DNA from: Rhodoglobus vestalii
GTDB lineage: Bacteria > Actinomycetota > Actinomycetes > Actinomycetales > Microbacteriaceae
Length of the DNA: 64,000 nt
Direction of reading: 5' to 3'
NCBI RefSeq assembly: GCF_006788895.1
Contig: NZ_VFRA01000001.1
Location: 2,771,883 to 2,835,882, forward strand
Positions within the stretch are counted from its first letter, which is position 1. Every line of letters begins with the position of its first letter. The notes below the pieces were generated by a model that worked only from the letters and a program-made list of their open reading frames with translations, made no database searches and was not told the origin of the DNA. This document shows positions 1-8,837 of the stretch, in pieces. Made by a program: the position numbers and the translations under genes.

Positions 1-1
1 C

Positions 2-661
2 AACGCGGCACGACTTGCTGCCGACGTTGCTGGGGTCTCAAGCATCATCATCGCTCGCACCGACTCTCTCGCTGCCGACCTCATCACAAACGATGTGGAT
101 GACCGAGACAAGCAATTCCTCACCGGCGAGCGAACAAGTGACGGTTTCTATCGCACTACCCCGGGCATCGAGACAGTTCTCAGTCGCGGTCACGCGTACG
201 CGCCCTACGCAGATCTGCTGTGGGTTGAGAGCGCAAAGCCGGACCTTGAGTTGGCGCGAACCTTTGCGGAGAGCATCCACAAGGAATTCCCCGGCAAGAA
301 GCTTGCCTACAACTGCTCGCCGTCGTTCAACTGGAAGCGTCACCTTGATGATGCCCAGATCGCCACCTTCCAACGGGAGTTGGCGTCGATGGGGTATGCC
401 TTCCAGTTCATCACCCTCGCCGGGTTCCACGCCCTCAACCATTCGATGTACACCCTCGCCAAGGACTACAACGAACGGCACATGAGCGCCTACGTGGAAC
501 TGCAAGAGGCAGAGTTCGCGTCAGAAAAAGACGGCTACACGGCCACGCGCCACCAGCGCGAGGTCGGAACCGGGTACTTCGATCGCATCGCGACCGCACT
601 GAACCCCGCGAGCGAAACCCTCGCCCTGGTCGGAAGCACCGAATCCGCCCAATTTCATTAA
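2..661 (+). CDS. aceA: Isocitrate lyase, C-terminal part (5' end outside window)
   Basis: Cleaves isocitrate to glyoxylate and succinate, the first step of the glyoxylate shunt. The reading frame is open from base 2, so the gene enters from the left; 219 residues are visible. The segment [19 protein letters not shown] and the family signature SPSFNW (substrate binding) are clear. The KKCGH active-site loop would lie before the window edge. The gene ends in TAA and is followed after 84 bp by malate synthase on the same strand, the expected shunt partner. The short gap repeats a 'caacac-cgcc' type phrase but holds no clear terminator, so co-transcription is likely. Confidence 0.96.
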   Translation, partial: NAARLAADVAGVSSIIIARTDSLAADLITNDVDDRDKQFLTGERTSDGFYRTTPGIETVLSRGHAYAPYADLLWVESAKPDLELARTFAESIHKEFPGKKLAYNCSPSFNWKRHLDDAQIATFQRELASMGYAFQFITLAGFHALNHSMYTLAKDYNERHMSAYVELQEAEFASEKDGYTATRHQREVGTGYFDRIATALNPASETLALVGSTESAQFH

Positions 662-745
662 GCCAACACAGCCATTAGACCAACACAGCCATTAGGCCAA
701 CACCGCCGCTGAACCAACCGCGCAAACACTTTCTAAGGACATCCC

Positions 746-2365
746 ATGACCACGCACAGAATGGAACAGCTCGCTGAATCGCAGGAACGGTTTAACGAGA
801 TCCTCACCCCTGAAGCACTGCACTTTCTGACTCGGCTGCATGATCAGTTCGCTGGTCGGCGCCATGATCGTCTCGCGGCTCGCATGGAGTCGCGTAAGCA
901 CATTACGAACGGACGCAACCTGCGTTTCTTGCCTGAGACGGCGGCGATTCGCGAAGACTCGAGCTGGCGCGTTGCCGGTGCGGGTCCGGGATTGGATGAT
1001 CGTCGCGTCGAGATTACCGGGCCGACCGACCGCAAGATGACGATCAACGCCATGAACTCGGGTGCCAAGGTGTGGCTCGCTGACCAGGAAGACGCGACAA
1101 GCCCGACTTGGCTGAACGTTGTCGGTGGGCAGGTGAACCTTCATGACGCGATCCGGCGTCAGATTGATTTCACTACTGACGAGGGCAAAACCTACGCGCT
1201 GGGTGATGAGACGCCAACGATCGTGATGCGTCCTCGTGGCTGGCACCTGGTCGAAAAGCACCTGCGATACACCGACCGTGCCGGGCTGCGCACGCCGGCA
1301 TCCGGTTCGCTTGTAGATTTTGGGCTCTACATATTCCATAACGCGCACGAACTCATCGAGCGTGGCAGCGGGCCGTACTTCTACATCGCCAAAATCGAGA
1401 ACCATCTCGAGGCGCGGTTGTGGGACGACGCGTTCACCTTCGCTGAGAACGCCCTCAACATTCCGCATGGCACCATTCGCGCAACAGTGCTGATCGAGAC
1501 GATTCCGGCCGCGTTTGAGATGGACGAGATCCTGTACGAACTGCGGGAACACTGCGCGGGGCTCAATGCCGGTCGTTGGGACTACATTTTCTCCATCATC
1601 AAAAACTTCCGTGGTCGTGGAGCCAACTTTGTGCTTCCTGACCGTGCTGCAATCACCATGACGGTGCCGTTCATGCGTGCGTACACCGAGTTGCTGGTGT
1701 CGACCTGCCACAAGCGGGGAGCTCATGCCATTGGCGGCATGAGCGCATTTATCCCTAACCGCCGCGACCCTGAAGTGACCGCTCGCGCGTTGGATGCTGT
1801 AACAGGTGACAAGCGCCGCGAAGCCACTGACGGCTTTGATGGCACTTGGGTCGCGCATCCGGATCTCATCGCCACCGCTCGGGCGGAGTTCGATGCTGTG
1901 CTGGGGGAGCGCCCGAACCAGGTCGACCGATTGCGGGAGGATGTGAACGTGACTGCGGAAGACCTGCTCGATCTGCGCATCGACGGGTCGGTGACCGATG
2001 CCGGAGTGCGTTCGAACATCTCCATCACTCTGCGCTACGTCGAGAGCTGGCTGCGCGGGGTGGGAGCCGCCGCGATCGACAACCTCATGGAAGATGCGGC
2101 AACCGCCGAGATCAGTCGCAGCCAACTCTGGCAGTGGATGCACCAGCGCGTGGTTACCGCCGAGGGCACGGCCATCACTCACCGCCGCATCGAGACACAG
2201 TTGAAAGAGATCTTGGCCGAGGTTGAGCGCACTGCCGGCGACCGTTTCGACGATGCTGCGGCGGTTTTCCGCGAAGTAACACTCGAGGACGAGTTCCCCA
2301 CATTCCTCACGCTCAGCGCCTACAGCAGCTACCTGGTTGAACAGCAGCAGGAGAACGCGGCCTGA
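746..2365 (+). CDS. aceB: Malate synthase A
   Basis: Condenses glyoxylate with acetyl-CoA to malate, the second step of the glyoxylate shunt. At 539 residues it has the length of form A enzymes. Visible motifs are [12 protein letters not shown] near residues 161-172, containing the catalytic Arg region, and [16 protein letters not shown] near residue 270, matching the malate synthase signature with its GLN-x-G-x-WDYIF core. The ATG start has an AAGGA ribosome site 6 bases upstream. It lies directly behind aceA. An open frame of 564 codons on the opposite strand is a shadow of this gene. Confidence 0.97.
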   Translation: MTTHRMEQLAESQERFNEILTPEALHFLTRLHDQFAGRRHDRLAARMESRKHITNGRNLRFLPETAAIREDSSWRVAGAGPGLDDRRVEITGPTDRKMTINAMNSGAKVWLADQEDATSPTWLNVVGGQVNLHDAIRRQIDFTTDEGKTYALGDETPTIVMRPRGWHLVEKHLRYTDRAGLRTPASGSLVDFGLYIFHNAHELIERGSGPYFYIAKIENHLEARLWDDAFTFAENALNIPHGTIRATVLIETIPAAFEMDEILYELREHCAGLNAGRWDYIFSIIKNFRGRGANFVLPDRAAITMTVPFMRAYTELLVSTCHKRGAHAIGGMSAFIPNRRDPEVTARALDAVTGDKRREATDGFDGTWVAHPDLIATARAEFDAVLGERPNQVDRLREDVNVTAEDLLDLRIDGSVTDAGVRSNISITLRYVESWLRGVGAAAIDNLMEDAATAEISRSQLWQWMHQRVVTAEGTAITHRRIETQLKEILAEVERTAGDRFDDAAAVFREVTLEDEFPTFLTLSAYSSYLVEQQQENAA

Positions 2366-2405
2366 CGACACTGCGGTGAAGTGCATCAGCGTCGGCGGGT
2401 CAGGG

Positions 2406-2417
2406 CAGACTAGGGCT
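2406..2417 (+). promoter_or_regulatory. Candidate leaderless promoter of the polymerase-like gene
   Basis: CAGACT, a -10-like hexamer, is followed by exactly six bases and then the GTG at 2418. The same layout recurs at many genes here. No Shine-Dalgarno sequence precedes that GTG, which favours a leaderless transcript. Confidence 0.4.
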
Positions 2418-4094
2418 GTGTTTATTATCCTCTCCCGCGCAGGTGCCCAAGTGACGGCAACGCGTGTGGGCTCGGAGGGGGTCCAGAGTGCGCAACAAAC
2501 AGTGGATGATCTGCCACGCTACGTCACCAAGAATGAGCACGAGCATCCACGTTGGGTCTGGCATGACACCGCCCAGTGGTATCCGGAGCTGCTGCGATCA
2601 CACGTTCGGGTGCAGCGGTGCTTCGATTTGCGGCTGTGCCACACCATTCTGCGAAACTCTGCGTTCAGTGCCGCTACTGAGTTGGCTCAAGCTGAGGAGG
2701 GGCCATGGGATGCTCTCGGATCGACCGTTCTCGCACCTACCGAGACTAGGGCTGCCACCGCCCATTCCGCCCTGTTCGACTTCGATCAGCCCGCGCGCAG
2801 CAGTTCGACGGATCCGCTGGATGCACTCGCCGAGTTTGACCGTCAGCGGGTTGCGTTGGCCGACTCCACAGATTCTTCTCGCCTTCAACGGTTGCTGGCC
2901 GCGGAATCGGTTGGTGCGCTTATCGCGGCCGAGATGCGGTTCGCTGGTCTGCCCTGGAGTGCCAGCGCACACGACCAGATTCTGACCGAAATGCTGGGCG
3001 TGCGCCCGAGCATCGACGGCGATCGACCAAACAAGCTCGAAAGTCTCGCCCAGCGAATCCGGGTTCTGCTCGATTCTCCGCACCTCAATCTGGACTCGCC
3101 CGGTGAGCTACTGCGTGCTCTCAGCGTCGCCGGGATCCAGACGAAATCAACTCGTGCTTGGGAGCTGAAGCAGCTCCGACATCCGGCCATTGAGCCGATT
3201 CTCGAATACAAGAAGTTGTCGAGACTGCTCACGGCGAATGGCTGGAATTGGCTCGATTCGTGGGTGCGGGATGGCCGATTTCGACCCGACTACGTGCCGG
3301 GAGGCGTCGTCACGGGGCGCTGGGCAACCAGCGGGGGAGGCGCACTGCAGCTCCCTCATCTGATTCGGGGCGCCGTGATTCCCGATCCCGGCTGGAAGCT
3401 GGTTGTTGCCGACGCGTCACAGTTGGAGCCGCGCATCCTCGCCGCTATGTCTGCCGACCGAGGAATGGTCGAGGCCGGGGCATCCGGTGATCTGTATGAG
3501 GGGATCGTAGCCAGCGGAGCAGTCGAAACGCGTGCGCAGGCCAAGCTCGCAATGCTTGGGGCCATGTATGGGGCAACGACGGGTGAAAGCGGTCGGCTCA
3601 TGCCGAAGCTTGCCCGTGCCTACCCGCGGGCAATTCAGCTGGTGGAGGATGCGGCACGTGCGGGTGAGCGCGGAGAAGTCGTCTCCACTCAGCTCGGTCG
3701 AAGCTCGCCGCGAGGTGCCGACTCGGGAACGTACGACGAATCCTTGACGTCAGCGCAGCGCTCCGCGGCGAGGGAACGCGGCCGATCCTGGGGCAGGTTC
3801 ACCCGCAACTTCATTGTTCAGGGCACGGCGGCGGAGTGGGCGCTGTGTTGGATGGGTAGCATCCGCATTCGGCTTGATGCACTTGCGGACGTCGGGTGGT
3901 TCACCGATTCGGCTCATCTTGTGTTCTTTGTGCATGACGAGGTGGTCGTTCACGCCCCGGCTCACGCAGCCGACGCGGTCGCTGTGCTGATCGCAGAGGC
4001 CGCTGCGGAGGCTGGCCGACTGTTATTCGGGGAGCTTCCGGTGACGTTCCCGCTCACAGTCGTGGTGGTGGACCGCTACGACGCAGCCAAATAG
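2418..4094 (+). CDS. Family A DNA polymerase-like protein (bifunctional 3'-5' exonuclease/polymerase family)
   Basis: A 558-residue relative of DNA polymerase I lacking the 5'-nuclease part. Polymerase motif A is VVADASQLEPRI (metal Asp, then SQLE), motif B is the AKLAMLGAMYGATTGE segment, and motif C is FFVHDEVVVHAP with the catalytic HDE. The N-terminal third should correspond to the 3'-5' exonuclease fold but its acidic residues are not obvious, so it may be inactive. Such proteins accompany, and do not replace, polA in actinobacteria; the role is probably in repair (inference). I chose GTG 2418; an in-frame ATG at 2337 lies inside aceB and adds an unlikely 27-residue tail. Confidence 0.85.
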   Translation: MFIILSRAGAQVTATRVGSEGVQSAQQTVDDLPRYVTKNEHEHPRWVWHDTAQWYPELLRSHVRVQRCFDLRLCHTILRNSAFSAATELAQAEEGPWDALGSTVLAPTETRAATAHSALFDFDQPARSSSTDPLDALAEFDRQRVALADSTDSSRLQRLLAAESVGALIAAEMRFAGLPWSASAHDQILTEMLGVRPSIDGDRPNKLESLAQRIRVLLDSPHLNLDSPGELLRALSVAGIQTKSTRAWELKQLRHPAIEPILEYKKLSRLLTANGWNWLDSWVRDGRFRPDYVPGGVVTGRWATSGGGALQLPHLIRGAVIPDPGWKLVVADASQLEPRILAAMSADRGMVEAGASGDLYEGIVASGAVETRAQAKLAMLGAMYGATTGESGRLMPKLARAYPRAIQLVEDAARAGERGEVVSTQLGRSSPRGADSGTYDESLTSAQRSAARERGRSWGRFTRNFIVQGTAAEWALCWMGSIRIRLDALADVGWFTDSAHLVFFVHDEVVVHAPAHAADAVAVLIAEAAAEAGRLLFGELPVTFPLTVVVVDRYDAAK

Positions 4095-4295
4095 TTGTGG
4101 GCAGCGCGCGCCAAACGATACCCGCCGTCGTCGCCCGCACTGATACGCCCGGGTAGTGCCTCCCACGGCACACTTCGATGCCCGGCACCCAGTCGTTCAA
4201 GCGAAATCGTGTCGATGCCAATGGTGCAGTGCAGGTGGCTGCCGTGCATCCCAGTTGGCAAGATTGATGGTGATGTAGTCAGGAATGTCGGTCAT
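4076..4295 (-). pseudogene. Remnant of a class I SAM-dependent methyltransferase
   Basis: The ATG at 4295 overlaps the stop of the PadR gene as ATGA, and the first residues MTDIPDYITINLANWDAR resemble the N-terminus of methyltransferases often found beside such regulators. That frame stops after 32 codons. In the +1 frame the sequence GSHLHCTIGIDTISLERLGA follows, a SAM-binding motif I region, and is joined at once to SVPWEALPGRISAGDDGGYR, which looks like the C-terminal part of the same family. At least two internal deletions and a frameshift must have removed roughly two thirds of a gene of about 270 codons. The family match is from memory. Confidence 0.72.
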
Positions 4296-4942
4296 CGCAC
4301 GAGCGCTTCCTGTTTGTGAGAATCGGATGCTGGTCGCCCACGCTTGGGTTTGACGGTGTTGTGGGGGAACGCGGATGCTCGCCCGTCAGCTGAGGCCCGG
4401 TGCAGAGCCTTCTCGACGTGGTCGAGCCAGCGCAACTCAGCTTCTGCGTGAGCCTGCATCGAGTCAGCGACTAACTCTTGCGCAAAGTGTCCAGCAGTTG
4501 TGGCACCCGTGCGCAACGATGCGCCCGCTGTGAGGGCATCGAGCGCGTCGCGCGTTGCGTTCCTTTGCTGCTCGATCACACCGTGTGCGTCGACCCCGGG
4601 CAGGGTTACAGCGAGGGCAACCTTGAGCGCTAACTTGTCACGACTAACGGAATAGCTTTTCACGGGGGAGAAGAGCCACTGCTCACACTCCCGCTGACCG
4701 GCATCCGTCACCGTGTAGTAGGTGTGCTGACCTGTGCTGGGGTCAACCTCAATCCTACCGTCGTGACTGCGCACAGTCTTCTCAACAAGCTTGTCCCGCA
4801 CGAGCCGATCAAGGGTGTTATAAACCTGTCCTACGTTGAGCGGCCACGTGGAACCTGTGCGTCGATCAAATTCCGCGCGAAGTTGATAGCCGTAGCAGGG
4901 GCCCTGCGCCAAGATCGCAAGCAAACTATGGCGGATCGACAT
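4292..4942 (-). CDS. PadR family transcriptional regulator
   Basis: DNA-binding repressor of 216 residues. The N-terminal winged helix MSIRHSLLAILAQGPCYGYQ and the following NVGQVYNTLDRLVRDKLVE are typical of PadR, followed by a long C-terminal helical dimerisation region. The ATG at 4942 has a GGGAAGG ribosome site; an in-frame start at 4987 would run through the putative operator and is unlikely. It is divergent from the glutaminase gene with a 120-bp gap holding an inverted repeat. Its former downstream partner, a methyltransferase, is decayed, so the present target is unclear. Confidence 0.9.
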   Translation of the reverse strand: MSIRHSLLAILAQGPCYGYQLRAEFDRRTGSTWPLNVGQVYNTLDRLVRDKLVEKTVRSHDGRIEVDPSTGQHTYYTVTDAGQRECEQWLFSPVKSYSVSRDKLALKVALAVTLPGVDAHGVIEQQRNATRDALDALTAGASLRTGATTAGHFAQELVADSMQAHAEAELRWLDHVEKALHRASADGRASAFPHNTVKPKRGRPASDSHKQEALVR

Positions 4943-4973
4943 GTCAAACCTTCCCAGTAGCGGTGCCTCTCGA

Positions 4974-5002
4974 CCGAGTATATGCATAGTGGGTATGCTC
5001 GG
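4974..5002. promoter_or_regulatory. Inverted repeat between padR-type gene and glutaminase, candidate operator
   Basis: CCGAGTATA at 4974-4982 and TATGCTCGG at 4994-5002 form 9-base arms with one mismatch, around an 11-base spacer containing ATGCAT. It sits in the divergent promoter region, where a PadR protein would be expected to bind for autoregulation. Confidence 0.45.
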
Positions 5003-5062
5003 CGCCCAGTGGTCTTGTCACTCCAGGGCACGCCGCCGCATCACACAACCAGGGAGAGGGTC

Positions 5063-5992
5063 ATGGACGTAGAACAAATTCTTGAAGACACTTACCGGGC
5101 GGTGCGGCCGCTCATCGGTTCGGGCGCGGTTGCTGAGTACATCCCCCGACTTGCCGCAGTGAATCCGGATCAGTTTGGGATGGCTGTGGTGATGAACGAC
5201 GGCAGAGAGTTTCAGGTCGGCGACAGTTTGGTTCCGTTCTCTGTTCAGAGTATGTCCAAGGTGCTGTCTCTGGTGCTGGTACTTGCCGACCATGGTGAGG
5301 ACATTTGGCGGCGGGTCGGGCGCGAACCGTCCGGTGCTGCATTTAACTCGCTCACCCAGCTCGAATATTCACGGGGGATCCCCCGCAATCCCTTCGTGAA
5401 TGCGGGTGCCCTAGTGGTCACTGATCAGCTGCTCACCACCAAGCGGCAAATGTCAGACTTCCCGGTCGAGCAAAACCCGATTCTCGACTTTGTCCGGCAG
5501 GAATCGGGCAACCCAGCAATTGGCTTAGATTCTCTCGTTGCGCGTTCTGAGGCTGAGCATTCTGATCGAAATGCTGCGATTGCGCACCTACTGTCGAGCT
5601 TTGGCAACCTGCAGAACCCGGTTGATGAAGTACTTGAGCAGTATTTCGAGCAGTGTGCGATCTCGATGAATTGTCGGGATGTTGCGGTAGCGGTTTCGTT
5701 CCTGGCTCGCGGTGGTATCCGCCACGACGGAACACAATTACTCAGCCTGAGTGAGGTAAAACGCGTGAACTCTGTGATGCTCACCTCGGGTTTTTATGAT
5801 GCGGCGGGAGAGTTCGCCTACCGCGTTGGACTGCCAGGCAAGAGTGGCGTCGGTGGCGGAATTTTGGCGATCGTTCCAGGCCACTGCTCCATTTGTGTGT
5901 GGGCTCCCGGCCTCAACGCATCGGGAAACTCGTTAGTTGGAGTTGCGGCTCTCGACGAATTCACGACTCGCACTGGTTGGTCGATCTTCTGA
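5063..5992 (+). CDS. glsA: Glutaminase (GlsA type)
   Basis: Hydrolyses glutamine to glutamate and ammonia in the cytoplasm. The 309-residue length is standard. The serine-dependent beta-lactamase-like fold shows SVQSMSK (catalytic Ser and Lys in S-x-x-K), NPFVNAGAL, and the C-terminal YRVGLPGKSGVGGGI loop. The ATG at 5063 follows AGGGAGAGG; an upstream in-frame ATG at 4982 lies in the operator-like repeat. It is divergent from the PadR gene, which may regulate it (inference). Confidence 0.95.
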   Translation: MDVEQILEDTYRAVRPLIGSGAVAEYIPRLAAVNPDQFGMAVVMNDGREFQVGDSLVPFSVQSMSKVLSLVLVLADHGEDIWRRVGREPSGAAFNSLTQLEYSRGIPRNPFVNAGALVVTDQLLTTKRQMSDFPVEQNPILDFVRQESGNPAIGLDSLVARSEAEHSDRNAAIAHLLSSFGNLQNPVDEVLEQYFEQCAISMNCRDVAVAVSFLARGGIRHDGTQLLSLSEVKRVNSVMLTSGFYDAAGEFAYRVGLPGKSGVGGGILAIVPGHCSICVWAPGLNASGNSLVGVAALDEFTTRTGWSIF

Positions 5993-6284
5993 CAATACTC
6001 GTCTGTGTGAGTGACTCTCGAGCGTCGCAGTCAGCGGCACAACCAGTTCCCGAATCGATCAATGACCGCGAATTCCTTATGCTCCCGCTCTGTTTCGCGC
6101 ACCGACCCCTCTCCGGTGCTGAAATAGTTCTCGGCACCGCGCAGAGCACGATTCAATGGAAGGACAACGGTGAGCTTGAATTCAGCGAGACCTTTAGAAA
6201 GACGCGGTAGCACACATCAGCGTCGGCGTCGAAGCTCAGTTGTGCCTCGCGTGGGGTTTCTACTTCGGCATGGGTAGAGCGAGG
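5993..6284. other. Gap between convergent genes, with a possible ORF remnant on the minus strand
   Basis: No complete gene is recognised in these 292 bp. On the minus strand, 6031-6213 is an open frame ending in GEGSVRETEREHKEFAVI then DRFGNWLCR, with coding-like third positions but no ribosome site. A second open segment upstream in another frame (about 6135-6257) reads ETPREAQLSFDADADVCYR. They may be pieces of one frameshifted gene of unknown family. No convincing terminator hairpin is seen between the glutaminase and the oxidoreductase. Confidence 0.3.
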
Positions 6285-7739
6285 TCAGGCGCCGATCGCG
6301 AGGTCAGGGGTGTCTCTTATGCCGAACTCATGGCGCAGCGCTGAGCGCGCGGCATAAAAGCCGCACAAACCGTGTACTGCTGGGCCAGGAGGAGTCGACG
6401 ACGACGCAAGATAAATTCCCTTCGTGGGAGTGCGCCAAGGATCTGTCGAGATAACAGGGCGCTTGATGAGTTGTGCGATAGTCACAGCGCCTGCAGAAAA
6501 GTCGCCCCCAATGTAGTTCGGGTTGTATTGCTCAAGGTCTGTCGCGGTCATGTGATGGGAATCGAGGATCAGGTCGCGGAAGCCCGGCGCGAAGCGCTCG
6601 ATCTGCGCAACTATCGCCTCGGTCATGTCCACGGTTGAGCCGTTGGGAACGTGTGCGTAGGCCCACAGCACGTGCTGACCGTGGGGCGCCCGGCTCGGGT
6701 CGACGGTCGTCGGTTGCGACACAAGCACATACGGTGACTCGGGGTGGATTCTGTTCGCAACCTGCGCTTCGGAATGGGCGATCTCTTCGCGTGACCCACC
6801 GAGATGGATGGTACCTGCGCTGCGCACATCAGGATTGGTCCACGGAACGGGGCCGGAGAGCGCGAAGTCGATCTTCGCAGCTGCGTTTCCGTATCGAAAA
6901 CGACGCAACGCCCTGCGGTAGCGTGTCGGGAGGTGATCGCCGGCGATGCGATCGAGGGCGCGGGCTGAGACATCCAGCAACACCGCTTTCGACGACGGCA
7001 ACTGGCCAAGCGAGTGCACTTCGGTGCCGGTGGTGATCGTGCCGCCATGGGCGCGCAGGTCGTCGGCCATCGCCTCAATGATGCCTTGGCTGCCTCCGAC
7101 CGGAATCGCCCACCCGCGCGCATGCGCCTGTGCCCCCAGTATTAGCCCTGCGCCGGCCGTCGAAAGGCGCGGCATCTCTCCGACCGAGTGCGCGTTAAGC
7201 CCTGCGAGCATTGCGGGGGCACTACGTTCCCGAAAACGTAGGTTCCAGGCTGGGGAACCCTGTTCGAGAACGCGCACCCCGAAGGCGGCTGCGGCGATCG
7301 GATCGCGCGGAATTCGAAGTAGTTGGTTGCTTGTGAAGTCGGTAACAGCATCGATGCGGTCGACGAGAGGTTTCATCAGGCGGCGCCAGGCCGCACCATC
7401 GCGTCCAAGTGCGTCGGCCGTGCGGTTGAGGTCTCGGTAAGCGATTCCCGCCTCGCCGTTATCGAGTGGGTGCGCATAGGAGATTTCCGGGACGATGAAC
7501 TCGAGTCTGCTGGTGAGCTGAAACTCTTGAAAGAAAGCAGACGCAAGTGCCATCGGATGAACGGCCGAGCAGATGTCATGCCGGAAACCAGCAAGGGTGA
7601 GCTCTGCAGTGCGCGCGCCCCCTCCGATCGTGTCATTGCGTTCGATGACCTGCACAGACAACCCGGCCCGTGCCATCGTGACTCCGGCCGCAAGCGCGTT
7701 TGGTCCAGACCCAACGATGACAACATCCGTATCCGACAC
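6285..7739 (-). CDS. FAD-dependent oxidoreductase, phytoene desaturase-related
   Basis: A 484-residue member of the NAD(P)/FAD amine oxidase-phytoene desaturase superfamily. The N-terminus has the dinucleotide fold VVIVGSGPNALAAGVTMA followed by ERNDTIGGGART; the C-terminus has GIYLASSSTPPGPAVHGL, where FAD contacts are completed. No carotenoid genes are nearby, so the substrate is unknown; it more resembles the PYROXD2-like branch than CrtI. GTG 7739 is chosen because CAGGAAGG lies 6 bases upstream; a longer in-frame start at 7781 lacks such a site. It is divergent from DUF3145. Confidence 0.85.
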   Translation of the reverse strand: MSDTDVVIVGSGPNALAAGVTMARAGLSVQVIERNDTIGGGARTAELTLAGFRHDICSAVHPMALASAFFQEFQLTSRLEFIVPEISYAHPLDNGEAGIAYRDLNRTADALGRDGAAWRRLMKPLVDRIDAVTDFTSNQLLRIPRDPIAAAAFGVRVLEQGSPAWNLRFRERSAPAMLAGLNAHSVGEMPRLSTAGAGLILGAQAHARGWAIPVGGSQGIIEAMADDLRAHGGTITTGTEVHSLGQLPSSKAVLLDVSARALDRIAGDHLPTRYRRALRRFRYGNAAAKIDFALSGPVPWTNPDVRSAGTIHLGGSREEIAHSEAQVANRIHPESPYVLVSQPTTVDPSRAPHGQHVLWAYAHVPNGSTVDMTEAIVAQIERFAPGFRDLILDSHHMTATDLEQYNPNYIGGDFSAGAVTIAQLIKRPVISTDPWRTPTKGIYLASSSTPPGPAVHGLCGFYAARSALRHEFGIRDTPDLAIGA

Positions 7740-7936
7740 GTCGAGCCTTCCTGTTTGACCGCAGTGCACGCTTTTCGACACGAGTGCACAAATATGATCG
7801 TGTGCTTGTATTTTCGCAGACTCTTCAGCGATAATGACCTCAGGCGCTCAGTCGCACAATTTAATAACTTCAGTGTTGTCACAGGCACCGTTCATGGGTC
7901 GATGGGGAAGTCGCACCCAAACGGAACGGAGATATC

Positions 7937-8440
7937 GTGACTGCACCCAACGCTCGCGGAGTGCTCTATGTGCACTCTGCGCCTCGCGCGCTCTGCCCAC
8001 ACATCGAGTGGGCAGCTGGTCGCGCCCTCGAACGTGCCGTGAACTTCTCGTGGGACGATCAACCGGTCCTCAAAGGTTCTCAGCGGGCTGAATTCTATTG
8101 GGAGGGCCCGCAGGGTTCCGGTGCACAGCTCGCCTCATCGCTCCGCGGGTGGGAGCATCTCCGATTCGAAGTAACAGAAGACCCGAGTGCGGGCAGCGAT
8201 GGAGGTCGTTGGATGCACACCCCCGACCTCGGAATCTTTTTTGCGCAGACTGACACGGTCGGCAATATGGTGATCCCCGAGGATCGTGTTCGCTATGCCA
8301 TGGAGCTTGCGGGATCTGACGCATTCGAACTCCACCGCGAACTGCGATTAGCTCTAGGCCAGGCGTGGGACGACGAACTTGAGTCGTTCCGTCATGCCGG
8401 CCAAGACTCGGCCGTTGTGTGGCTACACAAGGTGGGATGA
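7937..8440 (+). CDS. DUF3145 domain protein
   Basis: A 167-residue cytoplasmic protein of an actinobacterial family without known activity. Characteristic phrases are GVLYVHSAPRALCPHIEWA at the N-terminus, FYWEGPQGSGAQLAS, and the helical C-terminal part RYAMELAGSDAFELHRELR. The GTG start follows GGAG at a normal distance. In actinobacteria such genes lie near the fab cluster, as here. The last codons overlap an ATG (ATGA) that opens a second, amber-interrupted ORF. Confidence 0.88.
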   Translation: MTAPNARGVLYVHSAPRALCPHIEWAAGRALERAVNFSWDDQPVLKGSQRAEFYWEGPQGSGAQLASSLRGWEHLRFEVTEDPSAGSDGGRWMHTPDLGIFFAQTDTVGNMVIPEDRVRYAMELAGSDAFELHRELRLALGQAWDDELESFRHAGQDSAVVWLHKVG

Positions 8441-8757
8441 CCGTGATTTCAGCCGATACCTGCATTCCGCGCTCCACAGTCGATACCCACATTCCGCTCC
8501 TCGAGTGGGAGGACTGGATCGATGTTGTCCTTGACCCCCTGGGCTCGAACTTCGATGGCGAGTGCACTCAACACGACGGATGCCGTTCGATCCTCTAGAC
8601 GGCTACGGATCTTTCGACGGATGGTGACCTCTCGACGGTTACTGACACTGTTTCGAGCTCAAAGTCCCTGCTCGGCGCTCCTGCCCGAGAGCGCTCTGCG
8701 CTGCTAGTTGCCTCCGAGCCTCTTTTGCCGGTCGCATTCAGGGAACTCCCGGCGTAG
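8437..8757 (+). pseudogene. Short ORF coupled to DUF3145, interrupted by an in-frame TAG
   Basis: ATG 8437 overlaps the DUF3145 stop as ATGA. The frame codes 53 residues, rich in Asp, Cys and Trp (EWEDWIDVVLDPLGSNFDG, then ECTQHDGC), then reaches TAG at 8596. The same frame stays open for 52 more codons to TAG 8755. The first TAG lies in the first of three 18-base repeats (8589-8642) coding ILxTAT, DLSTDG and DLSTVT; the other two units have TCG where the first has TAG. So the stop looks like a C-to-A change of a Ser codon in a formerly longer gene. Alternatively the 53-residue product is the functional one. The family is not recognised. Confidence 0.45.
8589..8642 (+). repeat. Three imperfect in-frame 18-bp repeats
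   Basis: Units at 8589-8606, 8607-8624 and 8625-8642 share a core TCT-n-GACGG. The period equals six codons and stays in the frame of the amber-interrupted ORF, which supports past coding use. Confidence 0.55.
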
Positions 8758-8768
8758 CGTGGAGTTGT

Positions 8769-8808
8769 GGCGGGAAGCGTTCGGTTTTTCGGACTTTTCC
8801 TTCCCGCC
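8769..8808. promoter_or_regulatory. Inverted repeat upstream of the SDR gene
   Basis: GGCGGGAAG (8769-8777) and CTTCCCGCC (8800-8808) are perfect 9-base arms with a 22-base centre, ending 29 bp before the SDR start. No T-run follows, so an operator or 5' hairpin is more likely than a terminator. Confidence 0.4.
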
Positions 8809-8837
8809 AAAACTGTCTCAGAATCGGAAGGAACACA

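Noticed and set aside
692..2386. 564-codon open frame on the minus strand
   Set aside because: It lies wholly opposite aceB, mirrors its codon pattern, has no domain and no ribosome site. It is a high-GC antisense shadow.
4982..5062. N-terminal extension of glutaminase from ATG 4982
   Set aside because: It overlaps the inverted repeat, has no ribosome site and is not part of the glutaminase family; ATG 5063 has AGGGAGAGG.
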